From: Ochrobactrum sp. Marseille-Q0166
GTDB lineage: Bacteria > Pseudomonadota > Alphaproteobacteria > Rhizobiales > Rhizobiaceae
NCBI RefSeq assembly: GCF_014397025.1
Contig: NZ_JACJUO010000001.1
Location: 1,474,501 to 1,538,500, forward strand
Direction: 5' to 3'
Length of the DNA: 64,000 bases
Each line of letters starts with the position of its first letter. The stretch's first letter is position 1. The position numbers were made by a program, and so were the translations under genes. Shown one piece after another: positions 56,973-64,000 of the stretch. The notes beneath the pieces were generated by a model that had not been told where the DNA came from, ran no database searches, and saw only the letters and a list, made by a program, of their open reading frames with translations.

Positions 56973-57980
56973 ATGACGATTCTTGTGACAGGTGGTGCCG
57001 GATATATCGGCTCGCATACGTGTGTGCAGCTAATTGAGGCGGGGCACGACGTTGTGGTGGTTGATAATTTCGATAACAGCAATCCAGAGGCGCTTCATCG
57101 TATTGAAAAGATTACGGGCCGTGCGCCCATTCGCGAAGCTGGTGATATTCGCGATCGGGCTTTTTTGGAGCAGGTCATAAAGCATCATAAATGCACAGCT
57201 GTTATTCATTTTGCTGGTTTGAAAGCCGTGGGTGAATCGTGCGAAAAGCCGCTGCATTATTACGACTGTAATGTGCTGGGAACGCTGCGTCTGTTGCAGG
57301 CGATGGAATCAACCGGCGTAAAAACGCTTGTGTTCAGCTCGTCTGCCACAGTCTACGGCGACCCGGAAAAACTACCTATTACCGAAGATCAGCCGCTGTC
57401 CGCAACAAATCCCTATGGCCGGACCAAGCTGATCATCGAAGACATGCTGCGCGATCTCTATAACAGCGATAACAGCTGGAAAATCGCAATTCTGCGCTAT
57501 TTTAATCCGGTTGGCGCGCACGAAAGCGGCCTGATTGGCGAAGATCCCAAAGGGATACCGAACAATCTGATGCCTATTATTGCACAGGTTGCAAAGGGGC
57601 GTCGAGAGAAGCTCAATGTCTGGGGCAATGATTACGATACACCGGATGGCACGGGTGTTCGCGACTATATCCACGTTGTTGATCTTGCTGCAGGTCATCT
57701 CAAAGCTCTTAAAAAGCTGGATGAACCAAAGTGCTTTTCCGTTAATCTCGGTACGGGGCAGGGTTATAGCGTTCTGGATGTGATCAAGGCTTTCGAGCAT
57801 GTTTCAAATCGGCGAATTAAATATGAGATCGCGCCACGCCGTCCCGGCGATGTGGCCGAATGCTATGCAGATCCAGCGTTCGCACGCGATTTTCTGGGTT
57901 GGACCGCCGAGAAGGACTTGCGTGAAATGTGTCAGGACATGTGGAACTGGCAATCCAAGAACCCAAACGGATATGAATAA
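56973..57980 (+). CDS. galE: UDP-glucose 4-epimerase
   Basis: Short-chain dehydrogenase-like enzyme that interconverts UDP-glucose and UDP-galactose using bound NAD+. The 335-residue protein has the Rossmann glycine motif GGAGYIGSH (residues 7-15), the catalytic YGRTK and the SSSATVYG segment. It supplies sugar nucleotides for surface polysaccharides. Its neighbour is a bile-acid symporter homologue on the same strand. Confidence 0.96.
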   Translation: MTILVTGGAGYIGSHTCVQLIEAGHDVVVVDNFDNSNPEALHRIEKITGRAPIREAGDIRDRAFLEQVIKHHKCTAVIHFAGLKAVGESCEKPLHYYDCNVLGTLRLLQAMESTGVKTLVFSSSATVYGDPEKLPITEDQPLSATNPYGRTKLIIEDMLRDLYNSDNSWKIAILRYFNPVGAHESGLIGEDPKGIPNNLMPIIAQVAKGRREKLNVWGNDYDTPDGTGVRDYIHVVDLAAGHLKALKKLDEPKCFSVNLGTGQGYSVLDVIKAFEHVSNRRIKYEIAPRRPGDVAECYADPAFARDFLGWTAEKDLREMCQDMWNWQSKNPNGYE

Positions 57981-58146
57981 AGCGCGGGCAGGGCTGTCTT
58001 ATTTCAGCTCTTATATCCCGGAAAAGTGAACCAACCAGCATACTTCCCCTAACCTTGAACATTGTACCAAAGACTAATTGAGCTATTACGGCCAGAGGAA
58101 CTGTTGGCCAACATGCAGCATGAAGTGATGAAGGACTACCGAGATA

Positions 58147-59133
58147 ATGCGTTTTCTGCCCGATAAATTCACCAGCATGTTGATTGCAACTATTCTGCTT
58201 GCGTCATTTCTACCCGTGCAGGGCGTTTTCGCTGAGTGGTTTGGGATTGCGACAAAGATCGCTGTTGGACTTTTATTCTTTTTGCATGGCGCGCGCCTGT
58301 CACGCGAAGCGGTTGTTGCAGGTGTCACGCATTGGCGGCTACATCTGGCGGTTGTTTTCTCTACCTTCGTGCTATTTCCGATTCTAGGAGTTTTAGCTGG
58401 TTGGACCATTCCGGGATTGTCTCAATCGCCGTTCTATCTTGGTATTCTCTATCTCTGCGTTCTGCCATCAACGGTACAGTCTTCAATTGCGTTTACGTCT
58501 ATGGCTGGTGGCAATGTAGCAGCCGCTGTTGTTTCGGCATCAGCGTCGAATATTTTGGGAATGTTTCTGACCCCCTTGCTCGTTGGGTTGCTCTTTGCGG
58601 TCAAAGGTGGTGGCGGAATTTCTGTTGATGCGCTTGAATCGATTTTGCTGCAATTGCTCGCGCCGTTCTTGCTCGGCCAAATTCTACAGCCATGGATCGG
58701 CAATTTCATGCGCCGACATGGAAAGTCATTGGGTCTTGTCGATCGTGGTTCGATCCTCATGGTCGTCTATCTCGCGTTTAGCGAGGCTGTTGTTGAAGGC
58801 TTGTGGCAAAAAGTATCCTGGAATGATCTTGGAGTAATGATCGGCGTCAGCATCCTGCTGCTGGTTATTGTCATGCTCGTTACGTGGTATGGTAGTAAAT
58901 GGCTTGGTTTTAATCATGCCGACCGGATAACCATTATGTTCTGCGGCTCCAAGAAAAGCCTAGCCAGCGGCGCGCCTATGGCTAGTGCGATCTTTGTCGG
59001 TGCTGATGTGGGAAGTATCGTACTCCCGCTTATGTTGTTCCATCAAATACAGTTAATGGCTTGTGCCGTAATTGCGCGTAAACTTGCAGACCATAAACCT
59101 GTTTCCAGCGCCGTCCCTTCGATCACAGATTAG
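58147..59133 (+). CDS. bile acid:sodium symporter family protein
   Basis: A 328-residue membrane protein of the SBF-like/YfeH group with about nine or ten spans. Characteristic stretches are LPSTVQSSIAFTSMAGGN and FCGSKKSLASGAPMA, with the polar crossing helices of the family. Substrate unknown; many bacterial members move organic acids or steroids with sodium. It is separated from galE by 166 bp. Confidence 0.88.
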   Translation: MRFLPDKFTSMLIATILLASFLPVQGVFAEWFGIATKIAVGLLFFLHGARLSREAVVAGVTHWRLHLAVVFSTFVLFPILGVLAGWTIPGLSQSPFYLGILYLCVLPSTVQSSIAFTSMAGGNVAAAVVSASASNILGMFLTPLLVGLLFAVKGGGGISVDALESILLQLLAPFLLGQILQPWIGNFMRRHGKSLGLVDRGSILMVVYLAFSEAVVEGLWQKVSWNDLGVMIGVSILLLVIVMLVTWYGSKWLGFNHADRITIMFCGSKKSLASGAPMASAIFVGADVGSIVLPLMLFHQIQLMACAVIARKLADHKPVSSAVPSITD

Positions 59134-59200
59134 AACTTGTCTTGCTGCCATTGCTTTATGGGGCTAGTAGGGCAGGAGAGTTCACGAAAAGGCAAAGTAG

Positions 59201-60046
59201 ATGTCAACCCACGACGGCAAATCAAGCAATTTCGATTCATTTGATAACGAAGCCTTGGCCGAAGCTTACAATCAGGCGCTTGTACTGGAAAAAGCCGGCG
59301 ATTTTGATGCAGCAGCCAAAGCATATCAAGCAGTTCTAGAAATCGATCCGGAAGACCATGGTGGTGCTTCGGTCCGTCTGGCTGGTATGGGACGTGGTGC
59401 TGTGCCATCAAAAGCACCGGATGCTTATGTATCGACGCTGTTTGATCAGCATGCAGAAATGTTCGACATTATTCTGGTGGATCAGCTGGGTTACGATGTG
59501 CCTTTACAGTTACGCGAAATGCTTCTGGAGATGAACGACGAATTTCAGGCGGAACGAATGCTGGATCTGGGCTGTGGCACGGGCCTGTCTGCCGATGCTC
59601 TTGACGATATCGCCACACACAAGACCGGCGTCGATATTTCTGAAAACATGATCGAGGTCGCCTATGAGAAAGGCGATTATGATGCACTTTTTGTCGGCGA
59701 AGCGGTTCGTTTTCTTTCGGACACCAAAGAAGACGCATGGGATCTGATCGTGGCGACGGATGTTCTGCCTTATATGGGGGATCTGGAACACTTCTTTTCC
59801 GGCGTCGCTAAAAATCTGCAATCTGGAGGTTATTTCTGCTTTTCAAGCGAAACTCAGTCCGAAGAGCGGTTCGCGGGACGTTATTTCATGGTTGGCGATT
59901 TTCAACGCTTTGCACATGCACAGAAATATGTGCGTTCACTTCTTTCAGTCCATGGCATGGAATGTATTCGTTGTGCAGACATCGTGGTGCGTAGCGAACA
60001 AGGATCGCCAGTCCATGGTCATTTGTATATAGCTAAACGGCATTAA
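59201..60046 (+). CDS. TPR-containing SAM-dependent methyltransferase
   Basis: A 281-residue protein with a short TPR-like N-terminal segment (about 25-65: YNQALVLEKAGDFDAAAKAY) followed by a class I methyltransferase domain whose SAM motif RMLDLGCGTGLSADAL starts near 118. The methyl acceptor is unknown. It lies after the symporter gene, with an AAAGGC(A) ribosome-like site. No neighbours give an indication of the pathway. Confidence 0.85.
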   Translation: MSTHDGKSSNFDSFDNEALAEAYNQALVLEKAGDFDAAAKAYQAVLEIDPEDHGGASVRLAGMGRGAVPSKAPDAYVSTLFDQHAEMFDIILVDQLGYDVPLQLREMLLEMNDEFQAERMLDLGCGTGLSADALDDIATHKTGVDISENMIEVAYEKGDYDALFVGEAVRFLSDTKEDAWDLIVATDVLPYMGDLEHFFSGVAKNLQSGGYFCFSSETQSEERFAGRYFMVGDFQRFAHAQKYVRSLLSVHGMECIRCADIVVRSEQGSPVHGHLYIAKRH

Positions 60047-60405
60047 TCGCATTCGCATAACCACGCTGACCCGTTAGTTCCATAAGATAGATTATGCGAT
60101 TTCCTTGAATGGCCAGGGTGGGTTCTAACTTGAAGTGCGACTTGCAAATGATAACAATAACTTATCCGTTATGAGACGCCGTTCAACGAGGAAGTGTAAG
60201 ATCATTGATTAGGTTTCACTGCAAAATGATCGCTGGTTCTTTTTGACAATTTTAAGTCTGCTCCAGAGGCTCTTTGCAGAGAACGTTTAGTTTTGGAGAA
60301 AATATTAGTATTTTGCTATAAAATCTAATTATATTGGGCTTGCTAAATTTTGCATAAATTCAAAGTTTTAGCGTGCCAATGAGGCTTCACGGAGAGGACA
60401 AATTC
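60047..60405. other. 359-bp AT-rich intergenic region, no gene seen
   Basis: Beyond TTGACA-like (60244-60249) and TATAAA-like (60317-60322) sequences, whose spacing does not give a standard promoter, I see no gene, RNA or repeat. It probably carries the promoter of the lipoprotein gene at 60406. Confidence 0.4.
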
Positions 60406-60651
60406 ATGGGTAAAATAGCAGCAGCGCTAATTGCCATGCTTATCATTACAGGCTGTACCAGTACAGAAAAAGACGTCAGCATCGGCACCGTTGCTGGGGC
60501 GGCCATTGGCGGGATCGCAGGTGGCGGTCGTGGAGCACTGATCGGTGCCGGTGCGGGCGCTATCGGCGGTTTGCTCGTTCGTAACCTACGCAATGGTAAA
60601 TGCGAATACAGAAACAAGCGTGGCCAGATTTACACTGCACGCTGCCGCTAA
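60406..60651 (+). CDS. small outer-membrane lipoprotein with glycine zipper
   Basis: An 81-residue lipoprotein. The lipobox IITGC places the lipidated cysteine at residue 17 after a short hydrophobic signal peptide. It is followed by a glycine-zipper segment (residues 26-56, GTVAGAAIGGIAGGGRGAL), as in 17-kDa antigen/SlyB-like and OsmB-like proteins, and a basic, cysteine-containing tail. Function unknown. An in-frame ATG at 60373 would put 11 residues before the signal and is rejected. Confidence 0.85.
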   Translation: MGKIAAALIAMLIITGCTSTEKDVSIGTVAGAAIGGIAGGGRGALIGAGAGAIGGLLVRNLRNGKCEYRNKRGQIYTARCR

Positions 60652-60661
60652 ATGATATTAA

Positions 60662-60683
60662 GGCAGGGCTATTAAGCCCTGCC
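60662..60683. terminator. perfect hairpin between lipoprotein and VOC genes
   Basis: GGCAGGGCT-ATTA-AGCCCTGCC is a perfect nine-pair stem between the two convergent genes. Neither side carries a T run, so it may not be a classical rho-independent terminator. Confidence 0.5.
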
Positions 60684-60737
60684 CTGCAAGCGCTCGTTAT
60701 ATAAAAATAACTTTAACGCCTGAATAACGTCCGGTGT

Positions 60738-61130
60738 CTAGGATGTGGTATTGTTGGTTTTCTGGCCAACATCAATCCGATTGCCATCTGGGTCTTCAAA
60801 TACAAATGCCCGTATGCCGTAGTCTTTGTCCTGCAAGCCTTTTATGATCCGCGTATCGTTCTGTTTGCAAATGCCTTGTAGTGCATCGACGTTGTCGACC
60901 AGCATATGTGCAATATTGAAGTTCGCAGCCTTGTGGTCTTTCTGTAGTGAAAGATGCAGCTCGCCTTTATCATTTCGCAGGATCATGAACCCAACAGGAT
61001 TACCGTTTTCGAAGACTTTTTCGAAACCGAGAATTTCACCATAGAAATGATAGGCTCTGGTCATATCTGTGACAGGAATGATAGCCGCAATCCGTCCGAA
61101 ACCGACGTTCTGATTAGCGATTTTGTTCAT
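60738..61130 (-). CDS. VOC-family (glyoxalase/bleomycin-resistance) protein
   Basis: A 130-residue vicinal-oxygen-chelate fold protein: FGRIAAIIPVTDMTRAYHFY at the N-terminus, and VFEDPDGNRIDV near the C-terminus. ATG 61130 has GAGGG upstream; an in-frame ATG 61250 would add 40 residues of unlikely sequence. The substrate is unknown; similar proteins are bleomycin-binding or dioxygenase-like. Confidence 0.88.
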   Translation of the reverse strand: MNKIANQNVGFGRIAAIIPVTDMTRAYHFYGEILGFEKVFENGNPVGFMILRNDKGELHLSLQKDHKAANFNIAHMLVDNVDALQGICKQNDTRIIKGLQDKDYGIRAFVFEDPDGNRIDVGQKTNNTTS

Positions 61131-61369
61131 CGCGTAACCCTCTGTTTGCGAAGGCCCAATTTCCAGCCAGACGGTGCTTCTGAAAAAATGCGCTTCAGTG
61201 TTTTTATGAGAAGGACGGTGCCGACAAATCCACATGTATGCTGTTTTCATCGGAATGGGAACGGCTTCCGTTTGATTTTAATCATTTTCCTGATAGCCCA
61301 TTTCAATGTAGCTGCTGATGGTCAATACGAGGCTCAATCCAGGACTCAATCTAAGACCAAAGCATGCGT

Positions 61370-61396
61370 GTAATAGTTATCGGCTTGGGCTATTAC
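61370..61396. promoter_or_regulatory. inverted repeat upstream of the acetate CoA-transferase gene
   Basis: GTAATAG (61370-61376) and CTATTAC (61390-61396) form a perfect inverted repeat with a 13-bp spacer, about 95 bp upstream of the CoA-transferase start. The 361-bp intergenic region holds nothing else recognisable, apart from GGCTCAATCCAGGACTCAATC, which has two CTCAATC copies. Confidence 0.35.
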
Positions 61397-61491
61397 CTCC
61401 ATGCGCCGACTCTGATCGTCAGACTAAACGCTTTGCGTATCGGAGAGCGTCGTTTCCGGCCTAGAGCCCGTCTGCAAGGAAGGTAGATTAC

Positions 61492-62982
61492 ATGTTGGAA
61501 TCACGTATCAGGAACATATCTCTGCGTGATAAGATCATTACTGCGGAAGAAGCTGCAAGCCAGATTAAGGATGGCATGATCGTTGGAATGAGCGGGTTTA
61601 CCCGCGCTGGCGATGCGAAGGCAGTCCCTCTCGCAATGTCCGCGCGCGCGGCTGATGATCCATTTCAAATCACGCTGATTACCGGTGCCTCCCTTGGTCA
61701 TGATGTCGATAAGCTATTGACGGAAGCACATGTTCTTGCGCGCCGTATGCCTTTTCAAGTGGATCGCACTTTGCGCGCTGCGATCAACCGTGGCGAAGTG
61801 ATGTTCATTGATCAGCACCTTTCCGAGACTGTTGAGCAACTTCGCTCCAACCAGATCGGCCCTATTGATTATGCTGTAGTGGAAGCGCTGGCCATTACCG
61901 AGAATGGCGGCATTATCCCAACAACGTCGATCGGTAATTCAGCCAGCTTTGCGATTTTGGCCAAGAAGGTGATTGTCGAGGTCAACCTGAACCAGCCATC
62001 GGCGTTGGAAGGACTGCACGACATCTATATTCCAACCAAGCGCCCTTCCCGCGATCCAATTCCGGTGACGGCCTGTGACAGTCGTGTCGGCCTGCCCTAT
62101 ATTCCGATCCCACCTGAAAAGATCGCTGGCATTGTTATTACACAAGAGAACGATAGCGCCTCAACGGTAGAGCCTGCGGATGGTGAAACAGTGGCGATTG
62201 CCGCACACCTCATCAACTTCCTGTTGAATGAGGTTGAGGCCGGTCGACTCGATTTGACGCTGAACCCGCTGCAAGCGGGTATTGGCACTATAGCTAACGC
62301 GGTTCTGAATGGCTTTGTCGACAGTCCGTTCCATAATCTTCGCATGTATAGCGAAGTGTTACAGGACAGCACATTCGACCTGTTCGATGCGGGCAAGCTT
62401 GATTATGCGTCCGGCTCGTCGATTACCTTAAGTCCTGCCTGTGGCGAGCGCGTTTTCAACAATATCGACCGCTATCGGGACAAGCTGATTCTGCGTCCGC
62501 AGGAAATAAGCAATCATCCCGAGGTTATTCGTCGTCTGGGGATTATCGGCATCAACACCGCACTTGAGTTCGACATTTACGGCAACGTGAATTCGACCCA
62601 TGTTGATGGTACACATATGATGAATGGTATTGGCGGTTCCGGTGACTTTGCTCGCAATGCTTATATCTCGATTTTTGTGAGCAAATCTGAAGCCAAAAAT
62701 GGCGCCATATCGTCGATCGTCCCCATGGTAACCCACGTTGATCATACCGAACACGATGTTGATATTCTGGTCACGGAACAAGGCCTTGCTGATTTACGTG
62801 GCCTCGCGCCACGTGAGCGTGCAAGCCTGATCATCAACAATTGTGCGCATCCAGATTATCGGGATCAGTTGAACGACTATTTTGAACGTGCCTGCCAGCG
62901 CGGTGGCCACACTCCTCACCTCTTGGAAGAAGCATTCAGTTGGCATAGTCGCCGCAAGCAGACAGGTTCGATGCTAAAATAA
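61492..62982 (+). CDS. acetyl-CoA hydrolase/succinyl-CoA:acetate CoA-transferase
   Basis: A 496-residue class I CoA-transferase of the Cat1/ScpC/Ach1 family. It shows GMSGFTRAGDAKAVP in the N-terminal domain and MNGIGGSGDFARNA plus TEQGLADLRGLAPRERA in the C-terminal domain. It probably interconverts acetate and succinate CoA esters, useful during acetate use or detoxification. The exact substrate pair (acetate, propionate, succinate) cannot be decided. Followed by a hairpin. Confidence 0.92.
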   Translation: MLESRIRNISLRDKIITAEEAASQIKDGMIVGMSGFTRAGDAKAVPLAMSARAADDPFQITLITGASLGHDVDKLLTEAHVLARRMPFQVDRTLRAAINRGEVMFIDQHLSETVEQLRSNQIGPIDYAVVEALAITENGGIIPTTSIGNSASFAILAKKVIVEVNLNQPSALEGLHDIYIPTKRPSRDPIPVTACDSRVGLPYIPIPPEKIAGIVITQENDSASTVEPADGETVAIAAHLINFLLNEVEAGRLDLTLNPLQAGIGTIANAVLNGFVDSPFHNLRMYSEVLQDSTFDLFDAGKLDYASGSSITLSPACGERVFNNIDRYRDKLILRPQEISNHPEVIRRLGIIGINTALEFDIYGNVNSTHVDGTHMMNGIGGSGDFARNAYISIFVSKSEAKNGAISSIVPMVTHVDHTEHDVDILVTEQGLADLRGLAPRERASLIINNCAHPDYRDQLNDYFERACQRGGHTPHLLEEAFSWHSRRKQTGSMLK

Positions 62983-63001
62983 TCACTTATACAATCGAAA
63001 C

Positions 63002-63023
63002 TGGCGGCTTAGGCCGCCATTTT
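63002..63023 (+). terminator. terminator after the CoA-transferase gene
   Basis: TGGCGGC-TTAG-GCCGCCA followed by TTTT, 19 bp after the stop. Confidence 0.75.
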
Positions 63024-63225
63024 AAAATCAATTTTGAAGGAACTTTATTTTCACTGATACGTTAATCGGCACATCATTTGTGCACGCAAATGATATCGAT
63101 TGGGGACAGTGTAAGGTTTTGTAAAAAGCCGTTATTCCCGTTCGCAAGATTCACTCCTCAGTACGGCAATGGAACAGCTGCTGAGAGGGTTTTAAACAGA
63201 CGTTCCGGGAAAGGTCTGACTACCT

Positions 63226-63387
63226 ATGTCAATCCTCATCAGCCTTCTGATAACGGTTCTGGTTATCTTTCTCGTTCTTTATCTTATCAACATGCTTCCG
63301 CTGGATGGTAAAGTAAAACAGATTGCACAGATAATCGTAATTATTATCGGTATAATATCTTTGCTCAAGTATCTGGCTGTTTTCTAA
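63226..63387 (+). CDS. 53-residue membrane protein (Thivi_2564-like)
   Basis: A 53-residue protein, MSILISLLITVLVIFLVLYL at the start, with two hydrophobic spans (about 2-22 and 33-50) around a short polar turn, LPLDGKVKQ. This two-helix pattern with the PLD..K.Q turn resembles the small Thivi_2564-type membrane family. GGGAAAGG lies 11 bp upstream, slightly far for a ribosome site. A strong hairpin follows. Function unknown. Confidence 0.6.
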   Translation: MSILISLLITVLVIFLVLYLINMLPLDGKVKQIAQIIVIIIGIISLLKYLAVF

Positions 63388-63414
63388 TCATATTGTGATT
63401 TATCGTATTAGCTT

Positions 63415-63440
63415 AAGGGCGTTCAATAGGGCGCCCTTTC
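63415..63440 (+). terminator. terminator after the small membrane protein gene
   Basis: AAGGGCG (63415-63421) pairs with CGCCCTT (63432-63438), with a short T tract. Confidence 0.7.
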
Positions 63441-63486
63441 GTATGTTTGAAACACAGTGTCTTGAAAATAATAGATTAGTAAAATG

Positions 63487-63568
63487 TGAAAATTTTCATT
63501 GATTGTTATTTTTTAAAAGATAGTTGTAGAGCCCAAAAACTCGGGATACTATAATCCGAGAACTCTAC
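63487..63568. promoter_or_regulatory. structured region upstream of the diguanylate cyclase gene
   Basis: A palindrome TGAAAATTTTCA (63487-63498) and a nested hairpin: outer arms GTAGAG (63526-63531) and CTCTAC (63563-63568), inner arms CTCGG (63540-63544) and CCGAG (63556-63560). The region lies about 175 bp before the start of the downstream gene, in an AT-rich stretch. It might be a terminator remnant, a leader or a small RNA; nothing decides. Confidence 0.35.
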
Positions 63569-63741
63569 CTTTGATTGTGTCTATAATGGCACTTATATAT
63601 AAAAAATTGCATTAACATAGAGGTGAAGCTTTTCTCATCGGAGTACTCCTCTTATAAGAGCCACGACAATAATGTCTGTTCAGAGAGGGTTCAGAAACAG
63701 GCACCTAAAACATCTTCGTCGTGGTTGGGGAGTTAATTGGC

Positions 63742-64000
63742 ATGAGGATGGCTTTATGGAAGGCAGCGTTGATAACGTTGTCTGTAGTTTTAATTTCTCT
63801 CGCAACAAGCTTTATTGTGGGTTTCTTTTTGGGCCAAATGCCGGGGGTCGTCGGTCTTTCATTAAGTACGTTTGTACCGATTGCTACTGCGTTTCCGTCT
63901 CTATTTTATATCTTCATTCAGCATAATAAGCTTCGTGATGCATATTCGCAGCTCGAAAAAGCCCATGGTGAGTTGCAGGCGCGTTCGCGTGTCGATCACA
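63742..64000 (+). CDS. membrane-bound GGDEF (diguanylate cyclase) protein, 3' end outside window
   Basis: The first 86 codons are seen; the rest lies beyond the right edge. The N-terminus has two membrane spans (about 5-30 and 38-57, MALWKAALITLSVVLISLAT onward), then a coiled-coil segment (HNKLRDAYSQLEKAHGELQA) that ends ARSRVDH, the usual lead into a GGDEF domain (…VDxLTGLxNR). It therefore probably makes cyclic di-GMP. GGGGAG lies upstream of ATG 63742. Confidence 0.7.
   Translation, partial: MRMALWKAALITLSVVLISLATSFIVGFFLGQMPGVVGLSLSTFVPIATAFPSLFYIFIQHNKLRDAYSQLEKAHGELQARSRVDH

Noticed and set aside
63078..63311. 77-codon open frame before the small membrane protein
   Set aside because: No ribosome site and no recognisable sequence; overlaps the better supported 63226 gene.
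63672..63926. 84-codon open frame at the right end
   Set aside because: Overlaps the start of the GGDEF gene in another frame; the frame at 63742 has a better ribosome site and a membrane and coiled-coil protein.
1..64000. Mobile elements, prophage, CRISPR, toxin islands
   Set aside because: No transposase, integrase, phage structural gene, CRISPR repeat array or shift in gene content was seen; the RatA/COQ10-like protein alone is not evidence of a toxin-antitoxin island.

Overview
This window is a 64 kb stretch of chromosomal backbone from an alphaproteobacterium of the order Rhizobiales. The protein sequences and gene order (nifR3-ntrB-ntrC-ntrY-ntrX-trkA-hfq-hflX, then clpP-clpX-lon-hupB) fit the Brucella/Ochrobactrum group best. 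That placement comes from recalled family knowledge and no database search was run. Coding density is high. No insertion sequence, prophage, CRISPR array, rRNA or integrase is visible. The only RNA genes found are two identical tRNA-Leu(GAG) genes.

Layout. Positions 1-3145: the end of a pyruvate dehydrogenase/lipoate block (lpdA cut by the left edge, a small membrane protein, lipA, a RatA/COQ10-like START protein). 3142-4853: minus-strand cinA-type amidase and bifunctional ispDF. 5001-13738: a nitrogen-control operon, dusB(nifR3)-ntrB-ntrC-ntrY-ntrX-trkA, with ATGA overlaps and two palindrome-bearing control regions. 13783-16698: a glycosyltransferase, hfq and hflX. 16786-22249: the ATP-dependent proteolysis block clpP-clpX-lon, then hupB. 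22359-27457: an exported DUF2233-type protein, then uvrA and ssb diverging around an 827-bp intergenic region with one LexA-type box per gene.

27596-36545: phnN-like kinase, marC-like gene, gyrA, an unlisted 49-residue membrane protein, coaD, two cyclophilins, queA and tgt. 36651-41575: a TetR regulator divergent from an RND efflux pair, with a perfect palindrome between promoter elements. 41676-45987: a luciferase-like monooxygenase and a LysR regulator divergent from gcdH plus a family III CoA-transferase. 46084-46471: the duplicated tRNA-Leu genes. 46590-53358: patatin-like esterase, hisI, folE, an IscU-like protein coupled to yidD, a SPOR-domain D,D-carboxypeptidase and thrS. 53412-64000: an unrecognised exported repeat-module protein, nitroreductase, flavin reductase, mazG, galE, a bile-acid-symporter homologue, a TPR-methyltransferase, a small glycine-zipper lipoprotein, a VOC protein, an acetate-type CoA-transferase, a 53-residue membrane protein and the start of a probable diguanylate cyclase.

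No clearly novel multi-gene system is evident. The most interesting signals are a Tgt that lacks two of three zinc-ligand cysteines, a perfect CtrA-type site upstream of hfq, palindromes at the dusB and ntrY control regions, a long hairpin between the two cyclophilin genes, an IscU-like scaffold missing its third cysteine and fused by translational overlap to yidD, the exported repeat-module protein, and the tandem tRNA duplication.
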